64,000 nt of DNA from an uncultured Draconibacterium sp. (GTDB lineage Bacteria > Bacteroidota > Bacteroidia > Bacteroidales > Prolixibacteraceae): assembly GCF_963677575.1 (NCBI RefSeq), contig NZ_OY782038.1, forward strand, positions 3,351,501 to 3,415,500, in the 5' to 3' direction. The notes below the pieces were generated by a model. The model saw only the letters and a program-made list of their open reading frames with translations, searched no databases and was not told where the DNA came from. The translations under genes and the position numbers were made by a program. Shown piece after piece: positions 27,594 to 35,790 of this stretch (position 1 is its first letter; each line of letters starts with the position of its first letter).

Positions 27594-28754
27594 CTAAACC
27601 AGTACAGCAGATACAGATACGCCTTCGAAGCATGCTTCGTAAATTGCTTTGATATCAGCAGCATCCGGTTTTATAGGATTGAACAATGTGCATGGGTCGT
27701 TCAATGCATTTTCAACCATTGTATCTAATTTTTCGTTCCATGTTTTCTCGTCAACTCCGGCCTCGCGGAAAGATGCAGGGTTACCAACTTTGCTTCTCAG
27801 TGTTTCAATTTCTACAGCAAAGTCTTCGGCAGTGGTTTTGCCAAACAATGCAGCCAAATCTTCGTATTTGTCGGTTCCTTTCGAGTTGAAACGAACTACG
27901 TTAGGCATTAGAATGGCATTGGCACAACCGTGTGGTACGCCAAAAGTACCACCTACCTGGTGCGACATAGCGTGAACAATCCCCAACCAAACATTGGTAA
28001 ATGCCATTCCGCCCATACATGATGCATCGTGCATTGCCTGACGAACTTCGGCGTTCTCCGGCTCTTTAACTGCTGTTTCCAGGTTTTTGAATACCAGAGA
28101 AATTGCATCTTTTGCCAGCGCATCGTTGTAACGGTCGGCAATATTAGATACGTAAGCTTCAACACCATGGCTTAAGGCATCGAGGCCTGTATTTGCGGTT
28201 ACGTTAACCGGCATCGATTTACAAAGTTCGCCATCGATAATTGCTACATCTGGAGTTAGCTCATGTGATACGATTGGGTATTTTGTTCCTTTTTCGCGAT
28301 CGGTGATTACTGAAAGTCCGGTAACCTCTGTTCCTGTTCCACTTGTTGAAGGCACGGCTACAAAAATTGCTTTGTTGCGCAATGGTTTCACTGCAAAAGG
28401 CTTTGCAATTTCTTCCAGCGTGGCATCCGGATATTCATAAAATACCCACATGGCTTTGGCTGCATCAATTGCCGAACATCCGCCTAATCCAATTACCACA
28501 TCAGGTTGTTCTTGCTTGAAGAATTCAGCTCCGCGAAGCACTGTTTCAATTGATGGATCTGCTTCAACACCTTCGAAAACTGCCGATGCGATATTAACTT
28601 CCGACAGGTAAGCCTGAGTTTTCTCCAGCGAACCATTCTTTTTTACCGAACTTCCGCCGATAACGATAACTGCTTTTTTACCTTTTACTTCCTTCAGGTT
28701 TTCCAAACTACCAAGACCGTGAAAGATCTCTTTTGGTACAATAAATTTTGCCAT
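27594..28754 (-). CDS. Iron-containing (type III) NAD(P)-dependent alcohol dehydrogenase
   Basis: 386 residues from the ATG at 28754 (MAKFIVPKEIF); 14 residues of in-frame upstream sequence are unlikely to be translated. Motifs: the nucleotide-binding GGCSAIDAAKAM and PSTSGTGTEVT, and the metal-site helices GLDALSHGVEAYVS and GIVHAMSHQVGGTFGVPHG with the Asp and three His ligands of this family. It is cytoplasmic and interconverts an aldehyde and an alcohol. Fermentative rhamnose or fucose breakdown yields lactaldehyde, which enzymes of this family (FucO type) reduce to propanediol; with rhamnosidases nearby that role is attractive but unproven. It has its own terminator and is preceded by an AraC regulator gene on the same strand. 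Confidence 0.9.
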   Translation of the reverse strand: MAKFIVPKEIFHGLGSLENLKEVKGKKAVIVIGGSSVKKNGSLEKTQAYLSEVNIASAVFEGVEADPSIETVLRGAEFFKQEQPDVVIGLGGCSAIDAAKAMWVFYEYPDATLEEIAKPFAVKPLRNKAIFVAVPSTSGTGTEVTGLSVITDREKGTKYPIVSHELTPDVAIIDGELCKSMPVNVTANTGLDALSHGVEAYVSNIADRYNDALAKDAISLVFKNLETAVKEPENAEVRQAMHDASCMGGMAFTNVWLGIVHAMSHQVGGTFGVPHGCANAILMPNVVRFNSKGTDKYEDLAALFGKTTAEDFAVEIETLRSKVGNPASFREAGVDEKTWNEKLDTMVENALNDPCTLFNPIKPDAADIKAIYEACFEGVSVSAVLV

Positions 28755-28834
28755 TTTCTTATTCTTTAATTGTTGAATTTTTATTTTAAATCTCATTCCC
28801 CAATCCCGAAACGAGCATTGATTAATGACGGGGA

Positions 28835-28906
28835 CAAAAGTATAGGAAGCCGAAAAGGCGGGAGTTACTAAAATGGGCCATTCGTTTATGAAAAAAGATC
28901 AACTTG
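28835..28906 (-). promoter_or_regulatory. Putative promoter and AraC-type site upstream of the alcohol dehydrogenase
   Basis: On the - strand a TACTTTTG -7 box occupies 28842-28835. Starting 22 nt further upstream (+ strand 28865), two loosely similar elements, TTACTAAAA and TTATGAAAA, lie 21 bp apart. This resembles the architecture of the strongly conserved AraC-type sites near 33.0, 38.9, 40.5 and 44.2 kb, but the sequence match is poor. The AraC gene at 29034-29879 is the natural candidate regulator. Confidence 0.35.
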
Positions 28907-29033
28907 AAATGGCAGCCGCTCAAAAGGGGATGAAAAGTGCCTAAAAATGCAGGAAATAAGACTTTTTGATCTGATTTAAATGGTCGATGTAAAAAGATGA
29001 GCTGATTTCATTGGTGTATTGAGGCTCAGTTTT

Positions 29034-29879
29034 TTAGCTATTTCGATGCAAATCGCTCGGATTTATTCCAAATTTGGTTTTAAAAGCAGCGCTAAAATTC
29101 GAGAGGTTTCCGTAACCAAAATCAAGGTAAATATCAGATGCAGTTCGCTTGCCTTGTTGCAACAAATCGTAAGCTTTTTGCAATCGTTTATCCTGCAGCC
29201 ATTTTCCGGGCGATTCGCCAAACTCCCGGATAAATTTTCGTTTAAACGAAGAAAGACTCATGTTGCACAGAAAAGCAAACTCTTCGAGTTTTAAGTTGGA
29301 ACAGGCATTGCTTTCAACTGTTTTTCGGAATGGTGATGCTTCTTTTGATATCAGCGAGTGCAGATAACGTTCGAACTGCTCGCCGTATTTGGCCAGCAAA
29401 TAGGTCATAATTTCTTCGAACTTAATAGTTAGCATTTGGGCCGAATAGCTTTCGGACATAGCTGCCATTTGCGAAAGTGTACCCAGAAAAGATGTGATGT
29501 ATGCATCATTTTCGATAATAAAAAAGGATTGTTCTTTGCCCTGGTTGTAGTCCAAAGTAGAATGCTTTTCGAGGAAAGCTTTCAAGCGGCTTTCGGAAAA
29601 GAAAAACAGCTTACAATAATAAATGTCGTCATTGTTCAAAAGTTCCGTCCACAGCCAGTTTCCTTGCCTGATCAGCAAGGATTGTTCTTTGTTGACCATC
29701 ACCGAAGCATCGGCAAAATGAACCTGTTTTTTACCCACCTGTAAAAAGCTAAACATGTTCATGCTCAGTTGCACTTTGCTTTTTACGACATCTTCTGTCA
29801 TTTTGTAGTCGTAAATAAAAAGATCGTCGTTCTGACGATCTTCCTGCTGGTATATTTGAGGTATGTTTTCTACCTGCAT
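29034..29879 (-). CDS. AraC-family transcriptional regulator
   Basis: 281 residues. The C-terminal ~100 residues form the double helix-turn-helix of AraC/XylS proteins: LKLEEFAFLCNMSLSSFKRKF and the second HTH ASDIYLDFGYGNLSNFSAAF, ending with the GINPSDLH signature. The N-terminal half is a cupin-like sensor region without recognisable ligand residues. Lying immediately upstream of the alcohol dehydrogenase gene, it probably controls that gene and perhaps the GH39/GH43 genes. It is preceded 44 bp upstream by the cyclophilin-like gene; a TATATTTG -7-like box on the - strand (29906-29899) lies between them, so it may also have its own promoter. The inducer is not predictable. Confidence 0.9.
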   Translation of the reverse strand: MQVENIPQIYQQEDRQNDDLFIYDYKMTEDVVKSKVQLSMNMFSFLQVGKKQVHFADASVMVNKEQSLLIRQGNWLWTELLNNDDIYYCKLFFFSESRLKAFLEKHSTLDYNQGKEQSFFIIENDAYITSFLGTLSQMAAMSESYSAQMLTIKFEEIMTYLLAKYGEQFERYLHSLISKEASPFRKTVESNACSNLKLEEFAFLCNMSLSSFKRKFIREFGESPGKWLQDKRLQKAYDLLQQGKRTASDIYLDFGYGNLSNFSAAFKTKFGINPSDLHRNS

Positions 29880-29923
29880 CGTTTTTGTTTTAGCGGGACA
29901 AATATACTTTTTACTCCTAAAAT

Positions 29924-30427
29924 TTATTCCTCCGGCAACGAAAGCGTAATCGTAACATTCCCCTCGCCGAGAATTTGTTTTAACTTTTCCCCGGTAATAT
30001 TGTCAATCTTGCCCAAACGGGTAAAATTCCAGGTATTTGGCGCATAATAAATAACCAAAGCACTTCCCTGGTACAAAATAATATCTCCCGGTTCGGTGGT
30101 AATCGATTCGTTGTTTGTTGGAAGATCCCGGCCCAGCGATCCTACTTTCTCCATATTTCCGTAGTCGCGCATTTCAATAGTTATCGGGGCTTCGGCAAGA
30201 GCTTGAGCAAGGGCTTCTGCCGACGAGTTATCAGCAAGAGTAGCGGTTAGTGTGGTATCTCCAATTTGTAAATTCATTTTATTCGAGTTTGTTTCATTAT
30301 TTGTTTTGTGATCTGCAATCTCATCATTTATCGGGTCTTCCGAATTCAAATCATGACTTTCGCCTGAACAGGCAAGTGTCATTGTAATAACTACAATACT
30401 GAAGAACAAGACGAAATTTATTTTCAT
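29924..30427 (-). CDS. Cyclophilin-like-fold lipoprotein
   Basis: 167 residues from the ATG at 30427. The signal ends in the lipobox TLACS, followed by a polar linker (~25-50). The domain NLQIGDTTLTATLADN...AEALAQAL...GSLGRDLP...GDIILYQGSALVIYY...FTRLGKI matches the small cyclophilin-like fold domain found in many Bacteroidota and Clostridia stress loci. The active-site residues of true prolyl isomerases are not evident, and the biochemical role of this family is not settled. It lies 125 bp after the alpha/beta hydrolase gene in the same direction and may belong to that transcript. Confidence 0.75.
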   Translation of the reverse strand: MKINFVLFFSIVVITMTLACSGESHDLNSEDPINDEIADHKTNNETNSNKMNLQIGDTTLTATLADNSSAEALAQALAEAPITIEMRDYGNMEKVGSLGRDLPTNNESITTEPGDIILYQGSALVIYYAPNTWNFTRLGKIDNITGEKLKQILGEGNVTITLSLPEE

Positions 30428-30552
30428 AGTTTCTATTTTAATTCCACGGAACATGATTTGCTAGTAAGATACTACGTTTCGACGACTCAAAAAAGAACTA
30501 AAACGCCCCGCAAACGCGAAGCGCTTCATTTCAATTATCCTTCATAAAATCC

Positions 30553-31614
30553 TTACTTCAGATTTTCTTTAAAGAATGACTCCAGTTTATCGAATGGAAT
30601 AATATCGGTTTTGTCGTACAAATCGGTATGCACGGCACCCGGAATAATCATCAGTTCTTTTGGCTCGTTTGCCGCTTTGTAGGCATCTTCGCTAAAGTAA
30701 CGCGAGTGTGCATTTTCGCCGGCAATAATCAACACCGGACGAGGTGAAATCTCATCAATGTAAGTTAAAATCGGTGTGTTCATTAACGACAACGAGTTGG
30801 TTATTGTCCAGGACCCATTTGAATTTAACGAACGTGGATGAAAGCCTCTTTCAGTTCTGTAATAGTTAACGTAACCTTGTACAAATTCAGGCTCGTTACC
30901 GGTTAATTGCTCTGGCTCCGGTAATCCGATAGGACCATATGCAGGCTCACCATTTTCGGCATCTTTCCAACGTTGTCCTCCTAGTTGTTCCAACATTTGC
31001 GCACGTTGTTCCGGAGTCATGCTATCAAAATATCCCTTTGCAGTAACACGCGACATGTCATACATGGTAGAAGTTGCAACTGCTTTAACACGTTTATCAA
31101 CAGCGGTTGCATTTAAGGCAAAACCACCAAAACCACAAATACCGATTATACCAACTTTGCTACGATCGATAAATGGTTGAATTCCCAGATAATCGATTGC
31201 AGCACTAAAATCTTCGGTGTTAATATCGGGTGAAGAAACATTTCTTGGTTCGCCGCCACTTTCACCGGTGTAGGAAGGGTCGAATGCAATTGCTGCAAAT
31301 CCACGCTCTGCCATTTGGTTGGCATACAAACCTGACGCTTGCTCTTTTACAGCTCCGTAAGGACCGCTTATGGCCAGTGCTGCTAATTTTTCGTCACCTC
31401 TATTTTTTGGAAGGTATAAATCTCCGGTTAAGGTAATTCCAAAGCGGTTTTTAAAAGTTACTTTCTCACGGGTAACTTTATCGCTTAATTCAAATGTGTA
31501 ATGTTCTTCTGTCTGTTTCATCTCTTTTTTTTCTTTGCTTGTTTGTTTGTTTTCTGAATACGCTTGTGTCAGTATAACGACTGACAACAGCGCCATTGCT
31601 AATAGTTTTCTCAT
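30553..31614 (-). CDS. Secreted alpha/beta hydrolase with a Cys nucleophile elbow (dienelactone-hydrolase-like)
   Basis: 353 residues with a signal peptide (MRKLLAMALLSVVILTQAYS). The core begins FKNRFGITLTGDLYLP and has the elbow GIIGICGFGG, where the nucleophile position is Cys160 rather than Ser, as in dienelactone hydrolases. AGENAHSRYFS and PGAVHTDLYD supply the likely acid and His (near the C-terminus). Proteins of this type are widespread in stress-associated clusters with carboxymuconolactone-decarboxylase-like (CMD), cupin and aldo/keto reductase genes, and their substrates are mostly unknown. It is the third gene of the transcript starting with the CMD gene at 32925, 35 bp after the cupin gene. 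Confidence 0.85.
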   Translation of the reverse strand: MRKLLAMALLSVVILTQAYSENKQTSKEKKEMKQTEEHYTFELSDKVTREKVTFKNRFGITLTGDLYLPKNRGDEKLAALAISGPYGAVKEQASGLYANQMAERGFAAIAFDPSYTGESGGEPRNVSSPDINTEDFSAAIDYLGIQPFIDRSKVGIIGICGFGGFALNATAVDKRVKAVATSTMYDMSRVTAKGYFDSMTPEQRAQMLEQLGGQRWKDAENGEPAYGPIGLPEPEQLTGNEPEFVQGYVNYYRTERGFHPRSLNSNGSWTITNSLSLMNTPILTYIDEISPRPVLIIAGENAHSRYFSEDAYKAANEPKELMIIPGAVHTDLYDKTDIIPFDKLESFFKENLK

Positions 31615-31649
31615 TATTTAATTGTTTCTATTTTCTAACTTGTTTTTGT

Positions 31650-32048
31650 TTAACCCAATTTGTTGTATTCTTCATCGGTAACCGGGCCGTTCCATTGTGT
31701 AGTCGATCCTTCAACCGGAACTGACAATGCAATGTGTGCAAACCAGCTGTCTTTTGCTGCTCCGTGCCAGTGATTTACTCCGGCAGGAATATTTACGGTA
31801 TCGCCCGGATTCAATTTTTGGGCAGGTTTGCCTTCTTCCTGGTACCAGCCAGTTCCTGCAGTACAAAAAAGAATCTGTCCGCCACCTTTGTGAACGTGCC
31901 AGTTGTTGCGGCATCCCGGCTCAAATGTAACGTTGAATGAAGGAACGCCTTCCAGTGTTAATACGGCTAAATAACTTTGGCCGGTGAAGTACTGTGCGTA
32001 AGCATCGTTTTTCTGTCCCAGCGGAAATGGTTGTTTAAATTCACTCAT
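31650..32048 (-). CDS. Small cupin-domain protein
   Basis: 132 residues, no signal peptide, one cupin barrel. Motif 1, NNWHVHKGGGQILFCTAGTG, has the HxH pair but Gln where the canonical Glu ligand would be; motif 2, PAGVNHWHGA, supplies the third His. It belongs to the cupin group usually found beside CMD proteins. The start has a good Shine-Dalgarno (AGGAGA on the - strand), unusual in this window. It is flanked by the CMD gene upstream, with a repeat-bearing 121-bp gap, and the Cys-type hydrolase downstream. Metal binding is likely; the reaction is unknown. Confidence 0.88.
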   Translation of the reverse strand: MSEFKQPFPLGQKNDAYAQYFTGQSYLAVLTLEGVPSFNVTFEPGCRNNWHVHKGGGQILFCTAGTGWYQEEGKPAQKLNPGDTVNIPAGVNHWHGAAKDSWFAHIALSVPVEGSTTQWNGPVTDEEYNKLG

Positions 32049-32112
32049 GATTGTTTTCTCCTATTATTTAAAGTTTCTATTTTAATGTCGTTTAATTAAG
32101 TATTGCCTTTGT

Positions 32113-32168
32113 TTTACCCCCGCCTCAAAGGAGAGAAGGGGTAAGTCCCCTTTGGGGGATTTAGGGGT
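32113..32168. repeat. Intergenic CCCCTAAATCCCC-type palindromic repeat
   Basis: Between the CMD and cupin genes the - strand reads CCCCTAAATCCCCCAAAGG, with a GC-rich TCCCC..GGGGA core and a second ACCCC/GGGGT pair around it. Elements of this composition are scattered in many Bacteroidota genomes. Only one copy is visible here, so dispersal is from general knowledge, not from the window. Confidence 0.45.
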
Positions 32169-32169
32169 A

Positions 32170-32925
32170 TTAGTTTTCCGGTATTATTTCGTTAATGCAA
32201 GCCAGTGCATTCAATGTTCTTGGAAAACCCATATAAGGTAAACAGTGTGTTACAGCTGTCAGCATCGTGTTTTTATCGTTTCCAACACTCAGGTTGCCGT
32301 GTACATGCGATTTTACCTGGCTTTCGCAGCCTCCCAATGCACTTAAAATGCAAAGAGTAAGCAGTTCACGGGTTTTTAAGTCAAGTGTTCCCCGTGTATA
32401 AATATCGCCAAAACAAAATGCCGATAAATAGCTCTGAATGTGTTTTTGATTTTCAGGAGCCATCTCGTGCATTTTATCGATTATCTCGCCGAAGATGCTC
32501 TTTTGTACGTTCAAGCCATCATCAAAACGGGTTTCTTCGCTTACTGTTTTCTGGCTTTCAACCGGAAGCGAAATGTTACCAGCTTTAAAAACTTCGTTTA
32601 CTTTATTAGTGGCATTCAGTGTTTTTGGAAATCCCAGATAAGGAACACATTGGTAGATGGCTTCTTTTATTTCTACCGGCGATACGCCAATATTTAGAGC
32701 TGCAAAGACATGTGCCTGCAGTTGATCGAGTGTTTGATTGGTAGTCAATACAACTATTGTTATTAACTCCCGCATTTTATCACTTAAATCGCCTTGATAG
32801 AAGACCTCGCCGAAAATGAAACGGTTTAACATTTCCTGTAAATCCGGGTCAGTTTCTGCCAACGGACCAGTGTGTTGTCCGAATAATTCTTCAAACTTTT
32901 TCTTGCTTAATTCTATCCTGTCCAT
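32170..32925 (-). CDS. Carboxymuconolactone-decarboxylase-family protein with two CMD domains
   Basis: 251 residues made of two tandem CMD/AhpD-like domains (~30-125 and ~145-250) that mirror each other: GEVFYQGDLSDKMRELI versus GDIYTRGTLDLKTRELL, and PYLGFPKTLNA versus PYMGFPRTLNA. The second domain has the usual GGCESQVKSHVHGN core with Cys and His, whereas the first reads TNQTLDQLQAHVFAA and lacks the Cys. CMD-domain proteins include real decarboxylases and AhpD-type peroxide-reducing proteins; the setting with cupin, AKR and SDR genes favours a stress role. It is the first gene of a - strand transcript preceded by the tandem AraC-type operator at 32981-33050. Confidence 0.9.
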   Translation of the reverse strand: MDRIELSKKKFEELFGQHTGPLAETDPDLQEMLNRFIFGEVFYQGDLSDKMRELITIVVLTTNQTLDQLQAHVFAALNIGVSPVEIKEAIYQCVPYLGFPKTLNATNKVNEVFKAGNISLPVESQKTVSEETRFDDGLNVQKSIFGEIIDKMHEMAPENQKHIQSYLSAFCFGDIYTRGTLDLKTRELLTLCILSALGGCESQVKSHVHGNLSVGNDKNTMLTAVTHCLPYMGFPRTLNALACINEIIPEN

Positions 32926-32980
32926 TTGTTCGTTTTTTAAGAATAGCTCAACCGCAAACGTTTATAAAAGTCTCACAATG

Positions 32981-33051
32981 CAAATATCATTATTAGTTAT
33001 CTTATAAAGTTACCAAAATAACGGATAGAGTTACCCTGATTACGGAATGTT
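32981..33051 (-). promoter_or_regulatory. Promoter with tandem 21-bp AraC-type operator, copy A (CMD operon)
   Basis: In gene sense, the -7 box GATATTTG occupies 32988-32981. After 21 nt come two direct repeats on the + strand, TTACCAAAATAACGGAT from 33010 and TTACCCTGATTACGGAAT from 33031, exactly 21 bp apart. Same spacing and -7 sequence as copies B, C and D. The CMD start is 55 bp downstream of the -7 box. Confidence 0.85.
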
Positions 33052-33088
33052 GTACAAATACCTGTAATTCAAAATTTGTAGATTATAA

Positions 33089-33226
33089 GGAGGAATCTTC
33101 TCGGTATCTCATAAACAATGCTGCTATTTTTCTATTTTTGAAGACGAACTACGTCAATTTCCTAAACAGTATTTAAACTAAATTTTACTTGAAAAAAGAA
33201 TTCTCAGTATATATGGAGGAATCTTC
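33089..33226 (+). repeat. 12-bp direct repeat GGAGGAATCTTC in the leader of the esterase gene
   Basis: GGAGGAATCTTC occurs at 33089-33100 and again at 33215-33226, 126 bp apart, upstream of the 33275 gene. No other feature is evident in between. Possible regulator sites or chance. Confidence 0.35.
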
Positions 33227-33274
33227 GAAGTTGGGACAATATTTTAATACACATAAAATTATAAGTGCTATAAT

Positions 33275-34951
33275 ATGAAATTAGGATACATTATTTCTTT
33301 TGTTTGTTTGCTGCCGGTATTATTTGTAAAGGCACAAAACTCATACTCTGAATTAACGGAAAAAGCGATTGAAATATTTAATTCGGAAGATTCGGCTAAT
33401 TATAAGACTGCCCTGGATTTATTTGATAAAGCATTTACAGAGTTCCCCGACAGCCTAAACGGAACCGGTTTGTACTATGCTTCTGTTTTAGCTGCCGATT
33501 TAAAAAATAACGATAAAGCTTTTGAATACCTGACACCTTTGGCCGAAATGGAAACCGACGAAGAAGGATATCCCGGATGGAGTTTTGTATTGGACGAGTA
33601 TGCAGAGGAGGATTACGAAAATTTGCTAAATGACAAACGATGGGAAAAACTCAAAGGCCAGGCTTTGTTCGACAAGGATAAGTATTTCAGTAAGTTAGAT
33701 GAGGCGCAAAAAGAGTTTTTTAGCAGATCGGCTAAGAATATTGATAATTACAGAGGTAAAGAATTGTATGAGGCTATTAAAAACTACAATGCGTACTTAA
33801 AAAAACAACAGCAGGATTATTCCATTTCTTTTGAAATTAACGACTCTGTCAAAACCTCGTATCTTGTTCATTTGCCCGGAAATTATAACCCGAAAAAGCA
33901 ATATCCGGTATTAATATTTTTACACGGTGCAGTAAGGTTTAGCTCGCTTGCAGAATACCAGATAATAAACCTTGAATTAGGTGGTTGGAACCGGTATTAT
34001 ACAAAATACGCAGCACTTAACGATGTTATTTTAGTTTTTCCGAGTGGCGATAAAAAATACAATTGGTTAACTCCTGACGATGGCTTTTTTATGGTGCCCG
34101 AAATTGTGAAAGAACTTAAATCGTCCATTAATGTAAACGACAATAAAATATTCGTTTCAGGACACTCAAACGGGGCTACAGGTTCGTTCTCGTACTTAAT
34201 GAAACAACCCACTCAATTTGCCGGGTTTTATGGTTTTAATACGCGTCCTAAAGTGTATACCGGCGGTACTTTTATTGAAAATGTTTTAAACCGCTCGTTC
34301 ATAAATTTTTCTACAGATCAGGATTATTATTATCCGCCAAATGCAAACGACAGCCTTGATGAACTTATGGATTCAATACAAGCTGATTATAAAGATTATT
34401 GTTACAAAGGTTTTCCACATTGGTTTCCGCAGTTTGACGAATCTGAACCTGCCTACAAGATTCTTTTTTCTGATTTAACAGAAAGAGAACGAAACCCCTT
34501 TCCGCAGAAAATTGACTGGGAATTTGATGATAATAAATATGGTAACATAGACTGGTTGACTGATATAAAACTTGACACACTGGATGGAGAATCCAATTGG
34601 CACAAGAACCTGAATTTTGAAATAACAAAATGGCTGGACTATGATGAAAATGATAGCTTAATTGAAAAGAGTGTGGATAAAAAGGCGTTTGAATTTCCCC
34701 GAAAATCGGGGAAGATTATAGCAACATATAACAATAATGTTTTTCATATTACAACATCCCGAATTAAATCCTTCAGAATCAATATTTCTCCCGAGATGGT
34801 TGATGTGAACAAGAACGTGGAAGTTTATATTAACGATAAACTGTATTTTGATAAAAAGATAGAATACAACAGCGAATTTTTATTACAGAATTTTGAACAG
34901 AATTACGATAGGAAACAACTCTGGATCAGTTACATTGAATTAAAAATATAG
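33275..34951 (+). CDS. Secreted alpha/beta-hydrolase (feruloyl-esterase/PHB-depolymerase-like) with N-terminal TPR-like region
   Basis: 558 residues; signal peptide ends at FVKAQ (~21). Residues ~25-180 are helical and TPR-like (ALDLFDKAFTEFPDSLNG, YYASVLAADLKNNDKAFEYL). The hydrolase domain starts near 190 (VKTSYLVHLPGNYNPKKQYPV), with oxyanion FLHGA and nucleophile elbow SGHSNGA (Ser298). A putative His lies in YKGFPHWFP (~380). The last ~80 residues are a beta-rich tail. It stands alone on the + strand between the CMD operon (divergent) and the FMN reductase (convergent). It has no AraC-type site of its own on the + side. Substrate unknown; an ester is likely. Confidence 0.75.
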   Translation: MKLGYIISFVCLLPVLFVKAQNSYSELTEKAIEIFNSEDSANYKTALDLFDKAFTEFPDSLNGTGLYYASVLAADLKNNDKAFEYLTPLAEMETDEEGYPGWSFVLDEYAEEDYENLLNDKRWEKLKGQALFDKDKYFSKLDEAQKEFFSRSAKNIDNYRGKELYEAIKNYNAYLKKQQQDYSISFEINDSVKTSYLVHLPGNYNPKKQYPVLIFLHGAVRFSSLAEYQIINLELGGWNRYYTKYAALNDVILVFPSGDKKYNWLTPDDGFFMVPEIVKELKSSINVNDNKIFVSGHSNGATGSFSYLMKQPTQFAGFYGFNTRPKVYTGGTFIENVLNRSFINFSTDQDYYYPPNANDSLDELMDSIQADYKDYCYKGFPHWFPQFDESEPAYKILFSDLTERERNPFPQKIDWEFDDNKYGNIDWLTDIKLDTLDGESNWHKNLNFEITKWLDYDENDSLIEKSVDKKAFEFPRKSGKIIATYNNNVFHITTSRIKSFRINISPEMVDVNKNVEVYINDKLYFDKKIEYNSEFLLQNFEQNYDRKQLWISYIELKI

Positions 34952-34986
34952 AGGAAAAACCGGTTGTGTAATCATTGTATAGATGT

Positions 34987-35019
34987 AACCCGGACTATGC
35001 AAAATACATATTCCGGGTT
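34987..35019. terminator. Weak hairpin between convergent genes
   Basis: aacccgga (34987-34994) pairs with tccgggtt (35012-35019) around a 17-nt loop, between the stops of the esterase (34951) and FMN reductase (35052) genes. No strong T-run, so termination is a moderate guess. Confidence 0.45.
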
Positions 35020-35051
35020 TAGAATTAAAATAACACATTCAACTATCCTGC

Positions 35052-35630
35052 CTATCCTACGATTGGCGTATCTATTTCCCTTACTTCAACTCTTTTGCTT
35101 GTTGCAAGTTTTATAAGAAGATTTAGTTTTTCTTTATTTGCAGTAGTAATTTCAGTTGGGTTATCAGTTTCAAAAAGAGTACTTCTAACCAATGGTGCGC
35201 TAAAAGGTAATGGCCAGGCTCTTAGTGCCTTTGCAATTGAATCCATGGTATTAATTCCCTGCATGGCTTGTATGCCGTCGGCCCAGCAAATCATCCCTAT
35301 ATTCTTGTCGGTAAGATATGGTTGAGGAGTTTTTGCACCAAGCTCAAGCCAGTCAATACAGTTTTTCATGGCTCCGGGAATACTTCCATGGTACAGTGGA
35401 GCCAGCCAAAAATGAATATCAGCCTCTTGAAATTTTTGAATCATCAATTTTACGGATGGTGTGATTACCGGGTTTGATACATCAAAAAGAGGAATTCCAT
35501 AATCGGCTAAATTGAAAATCTCGCTTTCAATGCCTAATCCCTGAAGTTCGTTTGATAAATAACCGGAAAGTATATCTGGAGTTGAATGGGCTCTTATTTC
35601 AAGGGTCCCGTTAAATATTATGGCTTTCAT
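35052..35630 (-). CDS. NADPH-dependent FMN reductase / flavodoxin-fold NAD(P)H oxidoreductase
   Basis: 192 residues, cytoplasmic. The flavodoxin-like fold shows the family order: a beta-strand start (KAIIFNGTLEIRAHSTPDI), the FMN-contact segment APLYHGSIPGAMKNCIDWL near the middle, and a C-terminal helix. Members use NAD(P)H to reduce FMN, quinones, azo compounds or chromate. It is separated from the superoxide dismutase gene upstream by that gene's terminator, so it probably has its own promoter in the short gap. Neighbouring genes suggest a redox-defence role. Confidence 0.85.
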   Translation of the reverse strand: MKAIIFNGTLEIRAHSTPDILSGYLSNELQGLGIESEIFNLADYGIPLFDVSNPVITPSVKLMIQKFQEADIHFWLAPLYHGSIPGAMKNCIDWLELGAKTPQPYLTDKNIGMICWADGIQAMQGINTMDSIAKALRAWPLPFSAPLVRSTLFETDNPTEITTANKEKLNLLIKLATSKRVEVREIDTPIVG

Positions 35631-35700
35631 ATCTGTTTTCTGTTATGGATTTGGTTAAAGTTTAGCGCTTGTTATGGTTTCTGATTTAGGCAACCGGAAA

Positions 35701-35731
35701 AAATCAGGCCCTGCTAAAATTTTGCAGGGCC
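35701..35731 (-). terminator. Terminator of the superoxide dismutase gene
   Basis: ggccctgc (35707-35714) and gcagggcc (35724-35731) form a perfect 8-bp stem. On the - strand it continues into TGATTTTTT. It lies 60 bp beyond the sod stop. Confidence 0.85.
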
Positions 35732-35790
35732 GACTTTTCGTATCTAATTGTTGTACTATGATGTTATTGGTTTTTCCAATAATCCGGTTA

